DNA from: Amphiura filiformis
Lineage: Eukaryota > Echinodermata > Ophiuroidea > Amphilepidida > Amphiuridae
Assembly: GCF_039555335.1 (NCBI RefSeq)
Contig: NC_092644.1
Coordinates: 52,107,365 to 52,171,364 of the forward strand
Direction: 5' to 3'
Length of the DNA: 64,000 nucleotides
The translations under genes were made by a program, and so were the position numbers. The notes under the pieces are model-generated. The model was given only the letters and a program-made list of their open reading frames with translations. It was not told the DNA's origin and did no database searches. The stretch's first letter is position 1, and every line of letters starts with the position of its first letter. Positions 25,101 through 31,100 of this stretch are shown in pieces.

Positions 25101-28100
25101 TGTGGTATATGGGGCTCATATGTACATATAACAATGAAATTCTCAGGTGCAATCTGTGTACAAACTCTGAGCCCTAAAGCTGCTTTAACTGATGAGAAAC
25201 GGCTGGCCCTTTGTTTTAACATGTGGGGCCCTGGGGCCCATATTTTTTTACTTATGAGGCTCATGTACATATGTTGAAGTATAATTCTCAAGTGCTATCA
25301 GTAAACTCAAGCTGGGCATTGTAGCTGCTTTATTTACTGAGTAACGGCCGGCCCTATGTTTTAGCGTTTGGGGCCTTGGGGCCCATATTATGTGACATAC
25401 GGGGGTTATACATACATTTGACAATACAATACTAAAGACCTACCTGTGTACCAAATCTGAACCCTGTAGCTACTTTATTTGCTGAGAAACGGCCGGCCCT
25501 TTGTTTTAACATTTTGGCCCCTGGGGCCCCTAGCCTTGTAAATCTGGGGCCAAAACGGGCAAAAGGCACATCTACAACTGAGGGCCCATACATATGCCAT
25601 GTATGAGCCCTAGTGATCTTGTACTTTTAGAGCTAGGCTTGTCAATCTGTTGCACCATATTGTAACATTTGGGCCCCTGGGGCCCATAATATATAACATA
25701 TGGGGCTCTTGTATATTTGTAAATAGAGTTCCCCTAGGGCTATCAGTGTACCAACTGAGAGCCCCGAGGCTGCTTCATTTGATGAGAAGCAGCGTGCTTT
25801 GTATTTTTCACATTTGGGCCCCTGGGGCCGTGACCTTGACCTCTGGGGCCAAGATGGGCAAAAGGCACTTCTGATGGGTAGGGCCCATAAGTGTACCACA
25901 TATGGGCCCCAGGGCCTTTGTAGTTTTAGCGCTAGCCTTGACAGAATGATGTGTTTGATGGAGAAGGAGAAGGAGGAGAAGAAGAAGGAGAAGAAACCAA
26001 AGGATAACAATATACCCGTCCATGCTTCGCATGCGGGTATAAATACAGATTTGGGGTAAAAACAACAATTATGAAGAAAATCACAAAAAAGTGAGTTTTC
26101 GCAATATTTATTAGGTACATCATAACAAAAAACACTCTTTCCAAAATATTTTTTTTTGTTTTTAGTTTAAAGTGGTCACATTTTGCACTTTCATCGAATC
26201 TCGCAGGAGAATGCAGCAGTTTTTATTTTTCTACCTTACATTACATAAACATCAGGTAAATCCACGGCCCCTTGAGAAGTTTGAGCGTAATCCATTCATA
26301 ACTTGATATTTAAATCGGGGGAAAGAACTTGAAAAACTCACATTTTATAAGCTAAAAGCGGAGCCATTTGACCACTAGGTTTTTGTGCTTCCGTGGTGTT
26401 TCCATAAGATGCGCCACGATGCAGATAAGCGTCGGCGTATCGTAAGCGTATTTGTGCGTTAACAAATTGCGCGACACATAACGCGATCAGTTGTTGCGCT
26501 TGTGCGTGTATCCTGCTGGTACAACAAAGATTTTCTTTCCTTTTCAATTTCAAACACAAGTGGAATAGTGAAATAAAATCCTTAAAATATTGCAGTTGGG
26601 GTTTACAAATCTGGATTTTCATTCCTTGTATTTATAAAAAACATAACAAAGTACAAATATATCAAAAAAACTCAATTTTGCGAAAGAAACAATGTCTAGA
26701 GTACACAGCCGCGTTAATTGTGACAAACTGATGGTATTTTATTTGCAAGATACTCCTAGTTTTGACTTCTGAATAGAAAATTAATTTAGTTTTTAGAGAA
26801 AATAAATGTGTGCCAAAGGTGAGACTAGTGGCGGTACCAAGAATTTTTTCGGGGATTAAGGGGTAAGGTGAATTTCATGGGGGGTTACTGGGGGCAAGAG
26901 TTCTGACTGGGGGCATTTGATGAGATTCATTAAAAACATCACTTGCCTACTTACAGATTCTAGCTTTTTACTAACCTTTATCATTCTTCTCAAGTTTTTG
27001 TATTATTGTTTCTCCTTCAGCTTCTATTTTAGGCTCAAGATCCTGGTAAATGCAACACAAAAGAAACCTTATTTGTACCAACATCATTGTTGCCACAGCT
27101 ACTTAATGTTTAAAAAAAAACATTATCCAGGAACACTAAAATAAAATTTCTTTCCATTTTACATGTTAAAACATGATAAACAAGAATAGTCTTGTTAATT
27201 ACTTGATTGACATCACTAAATCTAATTGTTTTAGTTATTAATCACAGATGTGTGAAAGATTAATCCCATTTTCAGCAATGTGTTACAGTATACAGTAGTT
27301 CATGGTCTCTAGTTCACCTCAAGGGAATATTTTGTCCCATTTATTGACTGCTCATAAGGGAAATGGGACAAAATATTCCCTTAAGGTGAACTAGAGACCA
27401 TGAACTACATGTATTTTCCCCAAGATGAACCCGAATAAAGAGCAGTCAATATTTGTTTTATAACTCTTAATTAAAAGCAAATGTTCAGCCTCAAAAATTA
27501 TTTCTAAACAATGAGCGACAATATGATCGCCAAAGATCAATCTGTATCAGATTGATCTACTGAGATCCCTATGTAGAGCAATGCAAAAAATCCCATATAA
27601 GTGAGCATTGACCAGTGATTATGTCATCAACAGTCAATATAGTCAATTAGATTTATTATCTTGTATGATAAAACAATTATTTCTTATGGAAGTTTTTGCC
27701 ATGTTAGAAAATACCACCTGGGGAAATAAAATTATGAAATATTATATGGCACAAAATTCAGTATCTACCCATCAAAGGACAGGGATATTTTAATATCATT
27801 CATAATCTTACATCTGCAATCAAATGAAGCTCCTGGTGCATATCTTCAATTGCTTCCTCATGTCTCAACCGACGACTTTCAGCTATCCTTTCAATGGTGT
27901 CAGAACCTCTTTTTTCAGCTTCTGTATGAAGGAAAAATCCAAAATGTGTCTGAAATAGTATGATGTTGTAATCTTTCTTATCATTGAACATTCTTAAAAT
28001 TTCGAAGAGTGAAAATAAGTTGTATTGTATAAACCGATACAACAAAGCTCTTTAAAATATTACAAATCAAGTAGATTTTATGTGGTTTCTCAAGAGTTTC

Positions 28101-31100
28101 TCAGAGTTCTCACAGTAAACAGGCCTTTTCAGTGCAGTGCTGTTCTTGGCTGATGGCCATTTAAGTTTTAGATGCCACAGTAAAAAGGTCTATTCAGAAC
28201 CTGGGCTTCTTTGCTGCTTGATCAAGTAACAAACTGAGAGTGAAGTGAACTACCGGTATACAATATTTTAAGTAGTAACTAACTTACCCACACTATCAGC
28301 AAGTCCTCTGACCTCCCTCGCAGCTAAAGTTGATACATGTTAAGTAGCACGCTCTACCTTTCTTTCAATATCATGCCTGTAGAATAGACACATATTTTTT
28401 GTTTGTTTATTCTCCTGTACTAGATAGGTGTTCAAATGTTTAAAGAGTTTTGATCTTCATCTCAGAGAGAAACAAACTAGTGCAGAGAGCCACAAAGACA
28501 TCACATTCACAGATGTACAGTACGAGAGACAATCTTAACACAATACAATGACATACAAAGATGTGGAAATCACAATCAGAACCTCAAATTAGAAAATGAG
28601 AAAGAGCATGTATGAGGTAGATAAGAAGGAATTAGAAAAATATGTGCACATGCATTAATTGTATTTTATAAGTCTCATTGACACTGTCAATCTTACCTAT
28701 AGAGTACAGGGTTTTCTGTGCCATGGTCATTGGGCAAACTTTCCAGCCACTCTATCTGCCTTTCTGATAACAGGCTTTCTCCCATTGTTTTCCTGCCATC
28801 GTGGACCAATGGTACTGACAATGTTTTGAGTTGTGTTGGCTTGGCCTCGGCTTTGGTTTTCTCCAAAGAATTAACAAGTTGAACCTAAAATAGAAAATAA
28901 TATTTATAAAAAATATTAAAATCAACCTGAATCTATTCCCACTGAATCCTATTCCCATGATTTCCAAGATACACTATCATTATCAAGGTACATTATCATT
29001 ATCAAGGTACATTTGCATTTTTGATTCATGTGTTTCTAATTTTTTTCCTACAGTTTCTACTTTTTTGGGTGTAAGGCCAAGTAAAAAATAAAACATGTTT
29101 CACGTCCGGGTTTTCTAAAAAAAGGAGGAGGAGGGGGCTTTTTATTTTCTATCGCAAAATTGGTGTAAATACCCACACTTAGAGCTGTTTTAGCGTATAC
29201 AATAATGCCTGGAAAAAGAAGGAGGCCCTTTTTTATTTGTTGTTCTGAGAGTTACACCCCCTCCAATGATCACAAAACCTTCCTAAAATGTTTCTTGTAT
29301 CTTAACAAGGCTATAGAAAGCATTCCAACTTCCTAGACATATTTTTTGAAAAGTTGTAACTGAATTTCAAAAAATTAAAATATATTTGAGGAAACCTCAA
29401 AAAAGGAAGCGGGAGGGGAGGGGATGTGAAACATGTTTATTTTTTTATTTTGCCTAATATAGAAACGGTGCCAAAATATCTGTGCCAAAAATCACTTGCC
29501 CCCCTTTCGAAGTTTCGACCTGCCAAAAATTGCTTGATCCCCCTTTCGACCTGCCAAAAAATGCTTGCCCCCCCCTGGCCTTGGCTAGCCCGAAACATCA
29601 TGGCCCTGTTCCTTCCTCACTAGGGCCATGAATGCCCTACGTACGTAAAAACGGGGCACCGAGAAAACACGTCGCGGTGATGACGTCACACTGACAGCAT
29701 CTATTTATAGGAAGAGTTCAAAACACGGCGACGATAACAGTCACAAGTCTGGTCTTTTACATCCTCAAATGTGCTCAAAATTTCCGAACATGCACCAAAT
29801 ATGTTTTGTTTAAGTCTCATCTTCACGTGAGGAATGGTAGGAAGTGGTATTTATGAGAAAAAGTGGTATTTTATGTGTACCCTGGACCAGATATACTCAG
29901 GAGTCTCAGACCTTCGTGACGGAGAAGGACAGTGGAAATCGAGTGACGGAGGTGTGAGTACCTCGGCTAGGCCTTGGCCTGCCAAAAAATCTTTGCCCCC
30001 CCATATGCATTGTATAATTCACTACCCCTCAGGGTACACATAATTAATTGCACCACCCCTAGCCTAGCGAGGTTGGTCTAAAAGTCAAGATCACCGATAT
30101 TTTGCCTAAAAAATTTAAAATTGTAATTGTAAATGCATTCCTTCCTGGAAATGGAATGAATCATAATCAAGTTAAGACGTCAGAGACGGTAACCGGACAT
30201 TTCATCCCCTCGCATTTTCATCCCCTGGACATTTCATCCCCTCATTTCCCCTGGACATTTCATCCCCTCATGTTAAAACGCTATTGTAGCGTTATTTGAG
30301 AGTGACAGTAAATAAAGATTGCATATGAATATAATAATTGTTTAGGATCTTTAGAAAGAAATAATATAAGGAAATTAATATTTATTTAAAATTAGTCTTA
30401 TTTATCCAATGTATGCACCGTGTTCTGTATGAGCTATCACCAGCTGATCACACGTAAAAATCGATCGATGTTGAATGGCAATAGTGCAATGAATTTACCT
30501 ATTGAACAGTGTGTGTAGGCCCCCTACACGGATGATTCTAATTCAGTATCACGCCTAGTTATTATTATTAAAAGTATTATTATTTTATTATTTTACCGGG
30601 TACTAGCGGGTAGGCCTATCGTCAATATATTATTATTAATATTTTTATTATTATTATATATATTATTATACTTTGTTTTTGTTTTTTTTGTTGATATTAC
30701 TAGCCTGGACTATTTAACTTAGCTAAAGTGTATTTCTTCGCTTTCTTCCTGTTATTTATGTATTTATTGTGTATTGTATAGGCTGTTTATTTATTTATAA
30801 TTATTATAATAATTTATGTATTTATTATTTATTTTGTTTGTTGTTTATTTATTATTATTTACTTAGTTGTTCATTTAACAAAATTAGTAGGCCTACATTT
30901 TTATGGGAACCATGTATCTGTAAATGTTATGTCATGTGGATAGTATGTTATATTATTAGATAGTGATAAAAGATAATAGCATCAAATATGTCTGCATTCG
31001 CTACTTGCACGGTTCCGCCATTATGCACTATGTGCGGGGAGAGCCTCGAACTGGCAGCATACATGAATGGGAATTGAACTAGTCATAACGTTATGTGTAA

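Noticed and set aside
24629-26144. Minus-strand proteins rich in PGP(Q/H)MLKQRA-type repeats
   Set aside because: They are translations of the 145-bp satellite in one frame and break between units.
28288-28376. A 34-nt GT-AG intron inside exon 3 removing the stop
   Set aside because: Too short, no pyrimidine tract, and it would shift the reading frame relative to exon 4.
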